From Streptomyces diastaticus subsp. diastaticus (lineage in GTDB: Bacteria > Actinomycetota > Actinomycetes > Streptomycetales > Streptomycetaceae): 64,000 nucleotides of DNA. Positions within the stretch are counted from its first letter, which is position 1; the number at the start of each line of letters is the position of its first letter. The DNA lies in NCBI RefSeq assembly GCF_011170125.1, contig NZ_BLLN01000002.1, forward strand, positions 1,397,501 to 1,461,500, in the 5' to 3' direction. The notes under the pieces were generated by a model. It was not told where the DNA came from, made no database searches, and saw only the letters and a program-made list of their open reading frames with translations. This document shows positions 8,215 to 21,658 of this stretch, in pieces. Made by a program: the position numbers and the translations under genes.

Positions 8215-10739
8215 CCGTGACGACCGGCGCCGCACCCGGCACCCCGGCCGGGGTGCCGCCCGAGGACCTGGTGACGCTCACCATCGACGGCATCGAGATC
8301 TCCGTGCCCAAGGGCACCCTGGTGATCCGCGCCGCCGAACTCCTCGGCATCGAGATCCCGCGCTTCTGCGACCACCCGCTCCTCGACCCGGCCGGCGCCT
8401 GCCGCCAGTGCATCGTCGAGGTGGAGGGCCAGCGCAAGCCGATGGCCTCCTGCACCATCACCTGCACCGAGGGGATGGAGGTCCGCACCCAGCTCACCTC
8501 GCCGGTCGCCGAGAAGGCCCAGCGCGGGGTGATGGAGCTGCTCCTCATCAACCACCCGCTGGACTGCCCCGTCTGCGACAAGGGCGGCGAGTGCCCGTTG
8601 CAGAACCAGGCGATGCAGGTCGGCGACCCCGACTCCCGCTTCGAGGGGAGGAAGCGGACCTACGAGAAGCCCGTCCCCGTCTCCACCCAGGTCCTGCTGG
8701 ACCGGGAGCGGTGCGTGCTCTGCGCCCGCTGCACCCGCTTCTCCCACCAGATCGCGGGCGACCCGATGATCGAGCTGATCGAGCGGGGCGCGCTCCAGCA
8801 GGTCGGCACCGGCGAGGGCGACCCCTTCGAGTCGTACTTCTCCGGCAACACCATCCAGATCTGCCCGGTCGGTGCCCTCACCTCGGCCGCCTACCGGTTC
8901 CGCTCGCGCCCCTTCGACCTGGTCTCCTCGCCCAGCGTCTGCGAGCACTGCGCCGGGGGCTGCGCCACCCGTACCGACCACCGCCGGGGCAAGGTCATGC
9001 GGCGGCTCGCCGCGGAGGACCCCGAGGTCAACGAGGAGTGGATGTGCGACAAGGGGCGGTTCGGCTTCCGCTACGCCCAGTCGCCCGAACGCCTCACCCA
9101 GCCCCTGGTCCGCTCTAAGAACGGCACCCTGGAGCCGGCCAGCTGGCCGGAGGCGCTTCAGGCCGCCGCACGCGGGCTCGACGCCGCCCGCGGCCGCGCC
9201 GGAGTCCTGACCGGCGGCCGCCTCACCGTCGAGGACGCGTACGCGTACAGCAAGTTCGCCCGGGTCGCGCTCGACACCAACGACATCGACTTCCGGGCCC
9301 GTCCGCACAGCGGTGAGGAGGCCGACTTCCTCGCCTCGCAGATCGCCGGACGCGGCCGCGACCTCGACGGCGGCGGCCTCACCTACGCCGACCTGGAGCG
9401 GGCGCCCGCCGTCCTGCTCGCCGGGATCGAGGCCGAGGAGGAGGCGCCCGGCGTCTTCCTGCGGCTCCGCAAGGCGTGGCGCAAGCACGGCCAGCGCACC
9501 TTCGCGCTCGCCACCCACACCACCCGCGGCCTCACCAAGGCGGGCGGCACCCTGCTGCCCGCCGCCCCCGGCACCGAGACCGAGTGGCTCAAGGCGCTCG
9601 GCACCGGCTTCGGTCTGGAGGGCGTGGGCCAGGAGGCGGGCGAGGCGCTGCGCGCGGAGGGCTCGGTCATCGTCGTCGGCGAACGCCTCGCCACCGTCGA
9701 GGGCGGCCTGACCGCCGCCGTCCGCGCCGCCGCCGCCCTCGGTGCCCGCCTCGTGTGGATCCCGCGCCGGGCCGGGGAGCGCGGCGCCGTCGAGGCCGGG
9801 GCGCTGCCCTCGCTGCTGCCCGGCGGCCGCCCGGCCACCGACCCGCGCGCCCGCGACGAGGTCGCCGCCGCCTGGGGCGTGGCCGAACTCCCGCCCCGCT
9901 ACGGCCGCGACACCGGGCAGATCGTCGAGGCCGCCGCCTCCGGCGAGCTGACCGCGCTGCTGGTCGGCGGCGTCGAGATCGCCGACCTGCCCGACCCGGC
10001 CCGCGCCCGGCAGGCCCTGGACCGGGCGGAGTTCGTGGTCTCGCTGGAACAGCGGCCCTCCGAGGTGACCGAGCGCGCCGACGTGGTGCTTCCGGTCGCC
10101 GCCGTCGCCGAGAAGTCCGGCACCTTCCTCAACTGGGAGGGCCGCGCCCGGATGTTCGAGGCGGCGCTCAAGCCCGAGCAGATGACCCGCCGCCTCGCCC
10201 CCGGCGACCTGCGCGTCCTGCACATGCTGGCCGACGCGGTCGCCGAGGCGGACGAGACGGGCCGCGGCGAACTGGGGCTGCCCGACGTCCGGGCCGCCCG
10301 CCGCGAACTGGACCGGCTCGGCGGCTGGGACGCCCGCCCCTCGCGCCCCGCCGTCCCGCCGGAGGCACCGGCCGGGGCCGCGCTGCCCAGGCCCGCCGTC
10401 GGCGAGGCCGTCCTCGCCGGGCACCGGATGCTGCTCGACCAGGGCCTCCTCCAGCGCGGCGACGAGGCGCTGGCCGGGACCCGGCACGCCGCCCCGGCCC
10501 GGCTCTCCGCCGCCACCGCCACCGAGATCGGGGCGGAGGACGGCGCCGTCCTCACCGTGGCGGGACCGGCCGGCAGCGTCGACCTGCCGCTGCTCGTCAC
10601 CGACATGCCCGACCGGGTGGTCTGGCTGCCGCTCAACTCCACCGGTACCGGGGTGGCCTCGGACACCGGGGCCGTCCCCGGCGAGCTGGTGCGGATCGCG
10701 CCGGCCGCCGCGGCCCCGGCGGAAGTGGAGGAGTCGTGA
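8211..10739 (+). CDS. nuoG: NADH-quinone oxidoreductase subunit G
   Basis: An 842-residue 75-kDa-type subunit carrying several clusters. The N-terminal ferredoxin-like domain has [15 protein letters not shown] and a later Cys (2Fe-2S). It is followed by the His/Cys segment [15 protein letters not shown], a CVLCARC motif with a distant CPVGAL, and an N7-like CEHCAGGC. The rest is the molybdopterin-oxidoreductase fold, which holds no cofactor in complex I. The stop lies inside GTGA, the possible start of the small frame that precedes nuoH. Confidence 0.96.
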   Translation: MTVTTGAAPGTPAGVPPEDLVTLTIDGIEISVPKGTLVIRAAELLGIEIPRFCDHPLLDPAGACRQCIVEVEGQRKPMASCTITCTEGMEVRTQLTSPVAEKAQRGVMELLLINHPLDCPVCDKGGECPLQNQAMQVGDPDSRFEGRKRTYEKPVPVSTQVLLDRERCVLCARCTRFSHQIAGDPMIELIERGALQQVGTGEGDPFESYFSGNTIQICPVGALTSAAYRFRSRPFDLVSSPSVCEHCAGGCATRTDHRRGKVMRRLAAEDPEVNEEWMCDKGRFGFRYAQSPERLTQPLVRSKNGTLEPASWPEALQAAARGLDAARGRAGVLTGGRLTVEDAYAYSKFARVALDTNDIDFRARPHSGEEADFLASQIAGRGRDLDGGGLTYADLERAPAVLLAGIEAEEEAPGVFLRLRKAWRKHGQRTFALATHTTRGLTKAGGTLLPAAPGTETEWLKALGTGFGLEGVGQEAGEALRAEGSVIVVGERLATVEGGLTAAVRAAAALGARLVWIPRRAGERGAVEAGALPSLLPGGRPATDPRARDEVAAAWGVAELPPRYGRDTGQIVEAAASGELTALLVGGVEIADLPDPARARQALDRAEFVVSLEQRPSEVTERADVVLPVAAVAEKSGTFLNWEGRARMFEAALKPEQMTRRLAPGDLRVLHMLADAVAEADETGRGELGLPDVRAARRELDRLGGWDARPSRPAVPPEAPAGAALPRPAVGEAVLAGHRMLLDQGLLQRGDEALAGTRHAAPARLSAATATEIGAEDGAVLTVAGPAGSVDLPLLVTDMPDRVVWLPLNSTGTGVASDTGAVPGELVRIAPAAAAPAEVEES

Positions 10740-10915
10740 CCCCGTCCGTCGTCCCGGCGCGGGAGCCGTACGCCGCAGGCCGGGGGGCGCCCCCGGCCCG
10801 GGGCCCGCGCTCCCTGCCGGGGAACCCTGAGCGCACCGGAGGTGCCGACGTGTCCGCAAGCCCCGTCCACCGCGCCCGCTCCGCGCGCGCCGCAGCCCGG
10901 GGGGTGGCGGCGTGA
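10736..10915 (+). CDS. possible small frame coupling nuoG to nuoH
   Basis: The 172-nt gap between nuoG and nuoH is one open frame. Its GTG at 10736 overlaps the nuoG stop, and its TGA at 10913-10915 overlaps the nuoH GTG. Inside the frame, GGAGG at 10839-10843 is ideally spaced before a GTG at 10850, which would give only 21 residues (Ala/Arg-rich). I recognise no family. It may be a non-functional coupling frame that carries ribosomes across the gap rather than a working protein. Confidence 0.3.
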   Translation: MTPSVVPAREPYAAGRGAPPARGPRSLPGNPERTGGADVSASPVHRARSARAAARGVAA

Positions 10916-12288
10916 CCGGAATCCTGCTGGCGGCCGAGGACCTCTCGATGTTCGGCCGCGACCCGTGGTGGCTGGTCCTCGTCAAGGCGGTCTTCTGCTT
11001 CGCCTTCCTGCTGCTGACGGTGCTGTTCGCGATCGTCTGGGAGCGCAAGGTCGTCGCCTGGATGCAGCGCCGCATCGGCCCCAACCGGGCCGGTCCCTGG
11101 GGGATGCTCCAGTCACTGGCCGACGGCGCCAAGCTGATGCTGAAGGAAGACGTCGTCGTCAAACGCGCCGACAAGGTCGTGTACGTGCTGGCGCCGATCG
11201 TCGCCGCGATCCCCGCCTTCATGGCGTTCGCGGTGATCCCCTTCGGCCCCGCCGACAACCAGGTCTCGATCTTCGGCCAGCGCACCACGATGCAGCTGAC
11301 CGACCTGCCGATCGCGCTCCTCTACATCCTCGCGGTCGCCTCGATCGGCATCTACGGCATCGTGCTGGCCGGCTGGTCCTCCGGTTCGACCTACCCGCTC
11401 CTCGGCAGCCTGCGCTCCTGCGCCCAGATGATCTCCTACGAGATCGCCATGGGCGCCGCCTTCGCCTCGGTCTTCCTCTACTCCGGCTCGATGTCGACCT
11501 CGACCATCGTGGAGTCGCAGGCCGACCGCTGGTACATCGTGCTGCTGCCGGTCTCCTTCCTCATCTACATCGTGACGATGGTCGGCGAGGTCAACCGGGC
11601 CCCCTTCGACATGCCGGAGTCCGAGGGCGACCTGGTCGGCGGCTTCAACACCGAGTACTCGTCGATCAAGTTCGCGATGTTCATGCTCGCCGAGTACATC
11701 AACATGGTGACCGTCTCGGCGGTGGCGGTGACGCTCTTCCTCGGCGGCTGGCGGGCGCCCTTCCCCGTCACCGCCTTCTGGGAAGGGGCCAACCAGGGGT
11801 GGTGGCCCATGCTCTGGTTCACCCTCAAGCTGCAACTGCTGCTCTTCCTCTTCATCTGGCTGCGCGGCACCCTGCCCCGGGTCCGCTACGACCAGTTGAT
11901 GAAGCTCGGCTGGAAGGTGCTCATCCCGGTCTCCGTGGTGTGGCTGATGCTGGTCGCCACCGTGCGGACGCTGCGGAACGAGAACATGCCGTTCGCCGAC
12001 ATCGCCCTGTACGTCTTCGGCGGGCTGATCTTCCTGCTGCTGCTCTCCTTCGTCATCGACTTCTACCGCGACCGCCGCGACAAGGAGCGCGAGGCCCAGG
12101 AGGGCGCCCAGGAGCCCGCGTTCGACCCGATGGCCGGGGGCTACCCGGTGCCGCCGCTGCCCGGTCAGGCCCTGCCACCGGTACCCAGGCGGCCCGCGCG
12201 CGGCGAGCGGGAGCTCGTTGTCAGTGGCGCGCCGGACACTGTGAGTGACCGTGGTGACACGGAAGGAAAGGAGGCGTCCGATGACTGA
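10912..12288 (+). CDS. nuoH: NADH-quinone oxidoreductase subunit H
   Basis: A 458-residue membrane subunit that docks the peripheral arm and forms the mouth of the quinone channel. About eight transmembrane helices span residues 15-390. Family segments include [26 protein letters not shown] and [19 protein letters not shown] hydrophilic tail of about 65 residues follows the last helix, as in other actinobacteria. The GTG at 10912 overlaps the stop of the preceding small frame and has a poor ribosome site of its own. Confidence 0.95.
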   Translation: MTGILLAAEDLSMFGRDPWWLVLVKAVFCFAFLLLTVLFAIVWERKVVAWMQRRIGPNRAGPWGMLQSLADGAKLMLKEDVVVKRADKVVYVLAPIVAAIPAFMAFAVIPFGPADNQVSIFGQRTTMQLTDLPIALLYILAVASIGIYGIVLAGWSSGSTYPLLGSLRSCAQMISYEIAMGAAFASVFLYSGSMSTSTIVESQADRWYIVLLPVSFLIYIVTMVGEVNRAPFDMPESEGDLVGGFNTEYSSIKFAMFMLAEYINMVTVSAVAVTLFLGGWRAPFPVTAFWEGANQGWWPMLWFTLKLQLLLFLFIWLRGTLPRVRYDQLMKLGWKVLIPVSVVWLMLVATVRTLRNENMPFADIALYVFGGLIFLLLLSFVIDFYRDRRDKEREAQEGAQEPAFDPMAGGYPVPPLPGQALPPVPRRPARGERELVVSGAPDTVSDRGDTEGKEASDD

Positions 12289-12979
12289 GGGAGCCAATCA
12301 GTCGGACCAGGGGTTCCAGAACCCCGTCGCGGGCTTCGGCGTGACCTTCAAGGCCATGTTCAAGAAGCGGCTGACCGAGCAGTATCCGGAGCAGCCCAAG
12401 ACGACGGCGCCCCGCTTCCACGGCCGCCACCAGCTGAACCGGCATCCGGACGGGCTGGAGAAGTGCGTCGGCTGCGAGCTGTGCGCCTGGGCCTGTCCGG
12501 CCGACGCCATCTACGTCGAGGGCGCGGACAACACCGACGAGGAGCGCTACTCGCCCGGCGAGCGGTACGGCCGCGTCTACCAGATCAACTACGCCCGCTG
12601 CATCCTGTGCGGCCTGTGCATCGAGGCGTGCCCCACCCGGGCGCTGACGATGACCAACGAGTTCGAACTGGCCGACTCCACCCGCAAGGACCTGATCTAC
12701 ACCAAGGACCAGCTCCTCGCCGGACTGACCGAGGGCATGGTCGACTCCCCGCACGCGATCCACCCCGGCACCGACGAGCAGGACTACTACCGGGGCCTGG
12801 TCACCGAGGCCGCCCCCGGCACCGTCCGCCAGGCGGCCGTCTCCAGGGGCGAGCCCGCGGTGGTCGACAGCGAGCCGGTCGCCCCGGCCGAGGGCGCTCC
12901 GGCGGCCCCGGCCCCGGCCGCCTCACCCGCCGCCTCGGCCGGATCGGCCGCCAAGCCCGGGCAGGAGGGACAGGGATGA
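12281..12979 (+). CDS. nuoI: NADH-quinone oxidoreductase subunit I
   Basis: A 232-residue ferredoxin-like subunit with two 4Fe-4S clusters (N6a, N6b) that link NuoG to NuoB. Both binding motifs are intact: [12 protein letters not shown] and [12 protein letters not shown]. Residues from about 180 onward are an Ala/Pro tail. The ATG at 12281 is chosen over an upstream in-frame GTG because GGAAAGGAGG precedes it at good spacing. It overlaps the end of nuoH by 8 nt, and its stop overlaps the nuoJ ATG. Confidence 0.96.
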   Translation: MTEGANQSDQGFQNPVAGFGVTFKAMFKKRLTEQYPEQPKTTAPRFHGRHQLNRHPDGLEKCVGCELCAWACPADAIYVEGADNTDEERYSPGERYGRVYQINYARCILCGLCIEACPTRALTMTNEFELADSTRKDLIYTKDQLLAGLTEGMVDSPHAIHPGTDEQDYYRGLVTEAAPGTVRQAAVSRGEPAVVDSEPVAPAEGAPAAPAPAASPAASAGSAAKPGQEGQG

Positions 12980-13791
12980 GCCTGCTCGCCGCCTCCGTCA
13001 CCTCCACCGGCGAGGCCGTCCAGTTCTGGATCCTCGGCACGGTCGCCGTCCTCGGCGCCCTGTCGACGGTCCTGATGAAGAAGGCCGTGCACAGCGCGCT
13101 CTGCCTGGCCGCCACCATGATCGTCCTGGCCGTCTTCTACCTGGCCAACGGCGCGTACTTCCTCGGCATCGTGCAGATCGTCGTCTACACCGGCGCGATC
13201 ATGATGCTCTTCCTCTTCGTGGTCATGCTGGTCGGCGTCAGCGCCGCCGACTCGCTGAAGGAGACCCTGAAGGGCCAGCGCTGGCTGGCCGCCCTCGCCG
13301 CCCTCGGCTTCGGCATCCTGCTGATCGCCGGCATCGGCCAGGTCGGCATCAGCCAGTTCAACGGACTGGCCGCCGCCAACGCGGGGGGCAACGTCCAGGG
13401 CCTCGCCGCCCTGATCTTCACCAAGTACGTCTTCGCCTTCGAGATCACCGGTGCCCTGCTCATCACCGCCACGGTCGGCGCGATGCTGCTCACCCACCGG
13501 GAGCGCACCGAACGAGCCTCCAGTCAGCGGGAGCTGGCCCAGAAGCGGGTCCGCGAGAACACCCACGTGCCGCCGCTGCCCGCCCCCGGTGTCTACGCCC
13601 GGCACAACGCCGTGGACATCCCCGGCCTGCTCCCGGACGGCACCCCGTCCGAGCTGACCGTCAACAGGACGCTGCGCGAGCGCGGCCAGATCCGGGACGT
13701 CTCCCAGGAGGCCCTCGACGACCTCAAGGCGCTGGAGCAGCGCTCCGCCGAGCGTCTGGGCCGTGACCGGGAGGAGGAGAACGCCCAGTGA
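12976..13791 (+). CDS. nuoJ: NADH-quinone oxidoreductase subunit J
   Basis: A 271-residue membrane subunit with five transmembrane helices in the first 170 residues. It contains the conserved [18 protein letters not shown] helix, whose pi-bulge region takes part in coupling quinone chemistry to proton movement. A roughly 90-residue charged C-terminal tail makes it longer than the E. coli protein. Coupled at both ends by ATGA and GTGA overlaps. Confidence 0.95.
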   Translation: MSLLAASVTSTGEAVQFWILGTVAVLGALSTVLMKKAVHSALCLAATMIVLAVFYLANGAYFLGIVQIVVYTGAIMMLFLFVVMLVGVSAADSLKETLKGQRWLAALAALGFGILLIAGIGQVGISQFNGLAAANAGGNVQGLAALIFTKYVFAFEITGALLITATVGAMLLTHRERTERASSQRELAQKRVRENTHVPPLPAPGVYARHNAVDIPGLLPDGTPSELTVNRTLRERGQIRDVSQEALDDLKALEQRSAERLGRDREEENAQ

Positions 13792-14087
13792 ACCCCGTCA
13801 ACTACCTCTACCTCGCGGCGCTGCTGTTCACCATCGGCGCCACCGGCGTCGTCGTCCGCAAGAACGCCATCGTCGTCTTCATGTGCGTCGAGCTGATGCT
13901 CAACGCCTGCAATCTTTCGCTCGTCGCCTTCTCCCGCATGCACGGCAACCTCGACGGCCAGATCCTCGCCTTCTTCACGATGGTGGTCGCCGCCGCGGAG
14001 GTCGTGGTCGGGCTCGCGATCATCGTGTCGCTGTTCCGTGCCCGCCATTCGGCCTCGGTCGACGACGCCAGCCTGATGAAGCTGTAA
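13788..14087 (+). CDS. nuoK: NADH-quinone oxidoreductase subunit K
   Basis: A 99-residue subunit with three transmembrane helices, related to MrpC of cation/proton antiporters. The conserved buried acidic residues of the proton path are in [14 protein letters not shown] and [11 protein letters not shown]. The GTG start overlaps the nuoJ stop. A 14-nt gap containing AAGGGG precedes nuoL. Confidence 0.96.
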   Translation: MNPVNYLYLAALLFTIGATGVVVRKNAIVVFMCVELMLNACNLSLVAFSRMHGNLDGQILAFFTMVVAAAEVVVGLAIIVSLFRARHSASVDDASLMKL

Positions 14088-14101
14088 GGGGTCGCTGAAT
14101 C

Positions 14102-15997
14102 GTGGAGAACCTGATTGCGCTGCTCGTCGCGGCGCCCCTGCTGGGAGCCGCCGTGCTCCTCCTCGGCGGCCGTCGCCTGGACGGCGCCGGCCACCTGCTC
14201 GGCACCGTGATGGCGGCCGCCTCGTTCGGCCTCGCCGTGGTGCTCTTCACCGACATGCTGGGCCGCCCGGGCGACGACCGGGCACTGCACCAGCACCTGT
14301 TCAGCTGGATCCCGGTGGGCGGCTTCCAGGCCGACATCGCCTTCCAGCTCGACCAGTTGTCGATGACCTTCGTCCTGCTGATCACCGGCGTCGGCACCCT
14401 GATCCACGTCTACTCCATCGGCTACATGGAGCACGACGAACGCCGCCGCCGCTTCTTCGCCTACCTCAACCTCTTCCTCGCGGCGATGCTCCTGCTGGTC
14501 CTCGCCGACAACTACCTCCTGCTGTACGTCGGCTGGGAGGGCGTCGGTGTCGCCTCGTACCTGCTGATCGGGTTCTGGCAGCACAAGCCGAGCGCGGCGA
14601 CGGCGGCGAAGAAGGCGTTCCTGGTCAACCGCGTCGGCGACGTGGGCCTCTCCATCGCGATCATGCTGATGTTCACCACCTTCGGCACCTTCGCGTTCGG
14701 CCCCGTCCTCGCCTCCACCGGCGAGACCGGCGAGGGCAAGCTGACCGCCATCGCCCTGATGCTGCTCCTGGCCGCCTGCGGCAAGTCGGCCCAGGTGCCG
14801 CTCCAGTCCTGGCTGGGCGACGCGATGGAGGGCCCGACCCCGGTCTCCGCCCTGATCCACGCGGCGACCATGGTCACCGCCGGCGTCTACCTCATCACCC
14901 GCTCCGGCGCGATCTTCAACGCCGCCCCCGACGCCCAGACCGTGGTCGTCGTGGTCGGCGCGGTGACGCTCCTCTTCGGTGCGATCGTCGGTTGCGCCAA
15001 GGACGACATCAAGAAGGCGCTCGCCGGCTCGACCATGTCGCAGATCGGCTACATGGTCCTCGCGGCCGGACTCGGCCCGATCGGCTACGTCTTCGCGATC
15101 ATGCACCTGGTGACGCACGGCTTCTTCAAGGCCGGGCTCTTCCTCGGCGCCGGCTCGGTCATGCACGGCATGAACGACGAGGTCGACATGAGGAAGTACG
15201 GCGGCCTGCGGAAGTACATGCCGGTCACCTTCGTCACCTTCGGCCTCGGGTACCTGGCGATCATCGGCTTCCCCGGCCTCTCCGGCTTCTGGTCCAAGGA
15301 CAAGATCATCGAGGCGGCCTTCGCCAAGGGCGGGGCCGAGGGCTGGATTCTGGGCGCGGTCACCCTGCTGGGCGCCGCCCTCACCGCGTACTACATGACG
15401 CGCGTGATGCTGATGACCTTCTTCGGCGAGAAGCGCTGGCAACCGGACGCCCAGGGGAACGAACCCCACCCGCACGAGTCCCCGAAGTCCATGACGATCC
15501 CCATGATCGTGCTCGCCTTCGGCTCGGTCTTCGCGGGCGGACTCTTCAGCTTCGGTGACTCCTTCATCAAGTGGCTGGAGCCGGTCACCGCCTTCGAGCA
15601 CGGCCACTCGCCGCTCAGCGCCGCCGTCGTCACCTCGGCGACCGTGGTGGTCCTGCTGATCGGCGTCGCGCTGGCCTGGCTCCAGTACGGCCGCAAGCCG
15701 GTGCCGGTGGTCGCGCCGCGCGGCTCGCTGCTCACTCGGGCGGCCCGCCGCGACCTCGGCCAGGACGACTTCAACCACGTCGTCCTCGTCCGCGGCGGCG
15801 AGCACCTGACCCGCTCCCTGGTCTACGTCGACCACACCCTGGTCGACGGCGTGGTCAACGGCACGGCCGCCTCCGTCGGCGGCCTCTCCGGCCGGCTGCG
15901 CAAACTCCAGACGGGTTACGCCCGTACGTACGCGGTCTCCATGTTCGGGGGTACGGCGGTGCTCATCGCCGCGACCCTGCTGATGAGGGCGGTCTGA
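14102..15997 (+). CDS. nuoL: NADH-quinone oxidoreductase subunit L
   Basis: A 631-residue antiporter-like proton-pumping subunit. Key features are the helix-5 Glu in [16 protein letters not shown], the helix-7 Lys in [19 protein letters not shown], and the [15 protein letters not shown] segment. The C-terminal part should form the long lateral helix along NuoM and NuoN. The GTG start is set by the AAGGGG site and by alignment of the first helix ([17 protein letters not shown]). Confidence 0.96.
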   Translation: MENLIALLVAAPLLGAAVLLLGGRRLDGAGHLLGTVMAAASFGLAVVLFTDMLGRPGDDRALHQHLFSWIPVGGFQADIAFQLDQLSMTFVLLITGVGTLIHVYSIGYMEHDERRRRFFAYLNLFLAAMLLLVLADNYLLLYVGWEGVGVASYLLIGFWQHKPSAATAAKKAFLVNRVGDVGLSIAIMLMFTTFGTFAFGPVLASTGETGEGKLTAIALMLLLAACGKSAQVPLQSWLGDAMEGPTPVSALIHAATMVTAGVYLITRSGAIFNAAPDAQTVVVVVGAVTLLFGAIVGCAKDDIKKALAGSTMSQIGYMVLAAGLGPIGYVFAIMHLVTHGFFKAGLFLGAGSVMHGMNDEVDMRKYGGLRKYMPVTFVTFGLGYLAIIGFPGLSGFWSKDKIIEAAFAKGGAEGWILGAVTLLGAALTAYYMTRVMLMTFFGEKRWQPDAQGNEPHPHESPKSMTIPMIVLAFGSVFAGGLFSFGDSFIKWLEPVTAFEHGHSPLSAAVVTSATVVVLLIGVALAWLQYGRKPVPVVAPRGSLLTRAARRDLGQDDFNHVVLVRGGEHLTRSLVYVDHTLVDGVVNGTAASVGGLSGRLRKLQTGYARTYAVSMFGGTAVLIAATLLMRAV

Positions 15998-16002
15998 TAC
16001 CG

Positions 16003-17604
16003 ATGTCGTTTCCCCTGCTGACAGCGACGGCCGCGCTCCCGGCGATCGGCGCGATCGTGACGGCCGCCGTCCCGGCGGCCCGCAGCCGCTCCGACGGCGA
16101 CGGACCACGGGGCTCCGGCACGGCCAAGGCCGTGGCGCTGCTCTTCTCCGTGGCCACCTTCGTCCTCGCGATGACGGTCCTGATCCGCTTCGAGCCCGGC
16201 GGCGCCCGCTACCAGCTCACCGAGTCGTACGACTGGATCCCCGCCTTCGGCGTCCGCTACGAACTGGGCGTCGACGGCATCGGGGTGGCGCTGATCGCGC
16301 TGACCGCCCTGCTGATCCCGTTCGTCATCCTCGCTGGCTGGCGCGACGCGGACCACCTGGAGAACAGCTCCAAGCGGTGGCGCCCCACACAGGGGTTTTT
16401 CGCGCTGATCCTCATGGTCGAGGCGATGGTGATCCTCTCCTTCGAGGCCACCGACGTCTTCCTCTTCTACCTGTTCTTCGAAGCCATGCTGATCCCGATG
16501 TACTTCCTCATCGGCGGCTTCGGGGACCGGGCGAGCGGCACCGACGAGGCGCAGGCGGCCACCCAGCGGTCGTACGCGGCGGTCAAGTTCCTCCTCTACA
16601 ACCTGGCCGGCGGCCTGATCATGCTGGCGGCCGTCATCGGGCTGTACACGGTGGCAGGCAGCTTCTCGCTCAGTGAGATCGCCCAGGCCCGCGCCGACGG
16701 CACGCTGGAGATGGCCGCCTCCACCGAGCGGTGGCTCTTCCTCGGCTTCTTCTTCGCCTTCGCGGTCAAGGCGCCGCTCTGGCCGCTGCACACCTGGCTG
16801 CCCAACGCCATGGGGGAGGCCACCGCCCCCGTCGCGGTCCTCATCACGGCCGTGGTCGACAAGGTCGGCACCTTCGCGATGCTCCGCTTCTGCCTCGGCC
16901 TCTTCCCCGAGGCCAGCAAGTGGGCGACGCCGGTGGTGCTGGTCCTCGCCCTGGTCTCGATCATCTACGGCGCGCTGCTCGCCGTCGGCCAGCGCGACAT
17001 CAAGCGGCTGGTGGCGTACGCCTCCATCTCGCACTTCGGCTTCATCATCCTCGGCATCTTCGCCATGACCAGCCAGGGCCAGTCCGGCGCCACCCTCTAC
17101 ATGGTCAACCACGGCCTGTCGACGGCGGTGCTGATGCTGGTCGCGGGCTTCCTGATCTCTCGGCGCGGCTCGCGGCTCATCGCCGACTACGGCGGCGTCC
17201 AGAAGGTGGCCCCGGTCCTCGCCGGGACCTTCCTGGTCGGCTCGCTGGCGACGCTCTCGCTGCCCGGACTCGCCCCGTTCGTCAGCGAGTTCCTGGTCCT
17301 GGTCGGGACCTTCACGCGCTACCCGGTGATGGGCGTCATCGCCACCGTCGGCATCGTCCTCGGCGCGCTCTACAGCCTGGTGCTCTACCAACGCACCATG
17401 ACCGGCCCGGTCAAGCCCTCCGTCTCGAAGATGCCCGACCTCAAGGTGCGTGAACTGGCCGTCATCGGCCCGCTGATCGCGCTCCTGTTCTTCCTCGGCG
17501 TCTACCCGAAGCCGCTGACGGAACTGGTCGACCCGGCGGTCGGCCACACCCTCTCCGACGTACAGCAGAAGGACCCGAAGCCCGACGTGGAGGCGGCCAA
17601 GTGA
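16003..17604 (+). CDS. nuoM: NADH-quinone oxidoreductase subunit M
   Basis: A 533-residue antiporter-like proton-pumping subunit with about 14 helices. It retains the helix-5 Glu in FFEAMLIPMYFLIGG and the helix-7 Lys in VKAPLWPLHTWLPNA, with the later Lys in VVDKVGTFAMLRF. The ATG at 16003 lies 5 nt after the nuoL stop; the frame is open upstream, but only this start gives a normal first helix. The stop overlaps the nuoN GTG. Confidence 0.96.
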   Translation: MSFPLLTATAALPAIGAIVTAAVPAARSRSDGDGPRGSGTAKAVALLFSVATFVLAMTVLIRFEPGGARYQLTESYDWIPAFGVRYELGVDGIGVALIALTALLIPFVILAGWRDADHLENSSKRWRPTQGFFALILMVEAMVILSFEATDVFLFYLFFEAMLIPMYFLIGGFGDRASGTDEAQAATQRSYAAVKFLLYNLAGGLIMLAAVIGLYTVAGSFSLSEIAQARADGTLEMAASTERWLFLGFFFAFAVKAPLWPLHTWLPNAMGEATAPVAVLITAVVDKVGTFAMLRFCLGLFPEASKWATPVVLVLALVSIIYGALLAVGQRDIKRLVAYASISHFGFIILGIFAMTSQGQSGATLYMVNHGLSTAVLMLVAGFLISRRGSRLIADYGGVQKVAPVLAGTFLVGSLATLSLPGLAPFVSEFLVLVGTFTRYPVMGVIATVGIVLGALYSLVLYQRTMTGPVKPSVSKMPDLKVRELAVIGPLIALLFFLGVYPKPLTELVDPAVGHTLSDVQQKDPKPDVEAAK

Positions 17605-19250
17605 ACGCAAACGCCGTCCACACCCTGTGGACAAGCGCGGCGGCCGACCCGATCTCCAAGATCCCGTCGCCGACCATCGAGTACGCCCAGCTCGCCCCCG
17701 TGATGATCGTCATCGGGGCGGCGGTCATCGGCATCGTCGTGGAGGCGTTCGCCCCGCGCCGGGCCCGCTACCACCTCCAGCTCTGGCTGACCGTGGTCGC
17801 GCTCGGCGCCGCCTTCGCCTCCGTCGTCGCCCTCGCGGTCGGCGGGTACGCCACCACCAAGCAGACCAGTGTCGCGATGGGCGCCCTCGCGGTGGACGGG
17901 CCCGCGCTCTTCCTCCAGGGCGTCATCCTGCTCTCCGGCGTGCTGGCCGCCTTCACCTTCGCCGAGCGCCGCCTGGACCGGGCGAACGGCAAGCGCGTCG
18001 ACTCCTTCGTGGCGCAGGCCGGAGCCGTTCCCGGCAGCGAGGCCGAACAGGCCGCCGTCAAGGCGGGGTTCGCCACCACCGAGGTCTTCCCGCTGATGCT
18101 CTTCGCGGTCGGCGGCATGATCGTCTTCCCCGCCGCCAACGACCTGCTGACCCTCTTCATCGCGCTGGAGGTCTTCTCCCTCCCGCTCTACCTGATGTGC
18201 GCCCTGGCCCGCCGCAGGCGGCTCATGTCGCAGGAGTCGGCGGTCAAGTACTTCCTCCTCGGCGCCTTCTCCTCCGCCTTCCTCCTCTTCGGCATCGCCC
18301 TGCTCTACGGCTACGCGGGCTCCGTCTCGTACGCCGTGATCGCCGACGTGGTGGACGGCACGCTGATCAGCTCCGACCCGGTCCTCGCCGAGACGATGGG
18401 CAACGACGCGCTGCTCCTCATCGGCATGGCCCTGGTCCTGATGGGCCTGCTCTTCAAGGTCGGCGCCGTCCCGTTCCACATGTGGACGCCCGACGTCTAC
18501 CAGGGCGCCCCGACCCCGGTCACCGGCTTCATGGCCGCCGCCACCAAGGTCGCCGCCTTCGGCGCCCTGCTCCGGCTGCTCTACGTGGTGCTGCCCGGTA
18601 TGCGCTGGGACTGGCGGCCGGTGATGTGGGGCGTGGCCATCGCCACCATGGTGGTCGGCGCGGTCGTGGCCGTCACCCAGACCGACGTGAAGCGGCTGCT
18701 GGCGTACTCCTCGGTGGCGCACGCGGGCTTCATCCTCGCCGGCGTGATCGCCGCCACCCCGGCCGGTGTCTCCTCCGTCCTCTTCTACCTCGCCGCCTAC
18801 TCCTTCGTGACCATCGGCGCCTTCGCGGTCGTCACCCTGGTGCGGGACGCCGGGGGAGAGGCCACCCACCTCTCCAAGTGGGCGGGGCTCGGCCGGCGCT
18901 CCCCGCTGGTCGCCGCGGTCTTCGCGGTCTTCCTGCTGGCCTTCGCCGGAATCCCGCTGACCAGCGGCTTCTCGGGGAAGTTCGCGGTCTTCTCGGCGGC
19001 GGCCGAGGGCGGGGCCGGGGCCCTGGTGATCATCGGTGTCCTCTCTTCCGCCGTCGCCGCGTTCTTCTACGTCCGGGTGATCGTCCTGATGTTCTTCAGC
19101 GAGCCGCGCGCCGACGGGCCCACCGTCACCGTGCCCTCGCCGCTGACCATCAGCGTGATCGGCGTGGGTGTCGTGGTCACGGTGGTGCTCGGCGTCGCAC
19201 CGCAGTACTTCCTGGACCTGGCCGGTCAGGCGGGCGTCTTCGTCCGCTGA
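17601..19250 (+). CDS. nuoN: NADH-quinone oxidoreductase subunit N
   Basis: A 549-residue antiporter-like proton-pumping subunit, last gene of the operon. Conserved pump residues are visible: Glu in FIALEVFSLPLYLMCAL and Lys in LLFKVGAVPFHMWTPDVYQG. An insert of about 35 polar residues (110-150) separates two N-terminal helices. A perfect Streptomyces-type DnaA box (TGTGGACAA) lies within its first codons at 17626-17634. A strong hairpin follows 42 nt after the stop. Confidence 0.96.
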   Translation: MNANAVHTLWTSAAADPISKIPSPTIEYAQLAPVMIVIGAAVIGIVVEAFAPRRARYHLQLWLTVVALGAAFASVVALAVGGYATTKQTSVAMGALAVDGPALFLQGVILLSGVLAAFTFAERRLDRANGKRVDSFVAQAGAVPGSEAEQAAVKAGFATTEVFPLMLFAVGGMIVFPAANDLLTLFIALEVFSLPLYLMCALARRRRLMSQESAVKYFLLGAFSSAFLLFGIALLYGYAGSVSYAVIADVVDGTLISSDPVLAETMGNDALLLIGMALVLMGLLFKVGAVPFHMWTPDVYQGAPTPVTGFMAAATKVAAFGALLRLLYVVLPGMRWDWRPVMWGVAIATMVVGAVVAVTQTDVKRLLAYSSVAHAGFILAGVIAATPAGVSSVLFYLAAYSFVTIGAFAVVTLVRDAGGEATHLSKWAGLGRRSPLVAAVFAVFLLAFAGIPLTSGFSGKFAVFSAAAEGGAGALVIIGVLSSAVAAFFYVRVIVLMFFSEPRADGPTVTVPSPLTISVIGVGVVVTVVLGVAPQYFLDLAGQAGVFVR

Positions 19251-19291
19251 CCCCGCGCGGACCGGGCCCCGGCCCGGCCGCCCCCGCACAC

Positions 19292-19337
19292 CGCCGCCGC
19301 CCGGTGCGCCTCCCCCGGAGGGCGCCGGGCGGCGGCG
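19292..19337 (+). terminator. terminator of the nuoA-N operon
   Basis: A 13-bp perfect stem (CGCCGCCGCCCGG with its complement), extended by further weaker pairs, lies 42 nt after the nuoN stop and before recQ. No T-tract follows. Confidence 0.75.
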
Positions 19338-19376
19338 TCCGCCCCTTGCGGCGCCCCGCGGACGGGCCCGCGCGCG

Positions 19377-19456
19377 TGTGGACAACTCCGTCACCCTCGT
19401 CGCCCGCTCACGTCCGCGCAGCTCACCGCCGGTGTGACCGAGGGACCTGTGGACAA
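19377..19456 (-). promoter_or_regulatory. pair of DnaA boxes between nuoN and recQ
   Basis: TTGTCCACA, the G+C-adapted DnaA box of Streptomyces, occurs on the minus strand at 19377-19385 and 19448-19456 in the same orientation, 71 bp apart. They sit just upstream of recQ. Two more perfect copies are at 17626 and 44357. Confidence 0.5.
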
Positions 19457-19574
19457 CTTCCCGGGCTGTCCCTCCGGCCCCCTACGCTGGAGGGCAGTCT
19501 CAGGGACCACACGTGGCCCAGGGCACCGCAGGGAGCGGACGGGCACACGAGCGAGGGGCACGGGGCACGGAGCG

Positions 19575-21653
<2,079 letters not shown>

Positions 21654-21658
21654 GCGAG

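Noticed and set aside
7908..11288. Very long minus-strand open frame opposite nuoF-nuoH (1126 codons), with similar ones opposite nuoD, nuoC2 and others
   Set aside because: Antisense frames stay open because of the extreme third-position G+C. They have no family motifs and lie over genes of certain identity.
19434..19574. GTG 19434 as the recQ start
   Set aside because: It overlaps a DnaA box region, lacks a ribosome site, and the added 47 residues are Arg/Gly-rich without family support. ATG 19575 has GGAG upstream.
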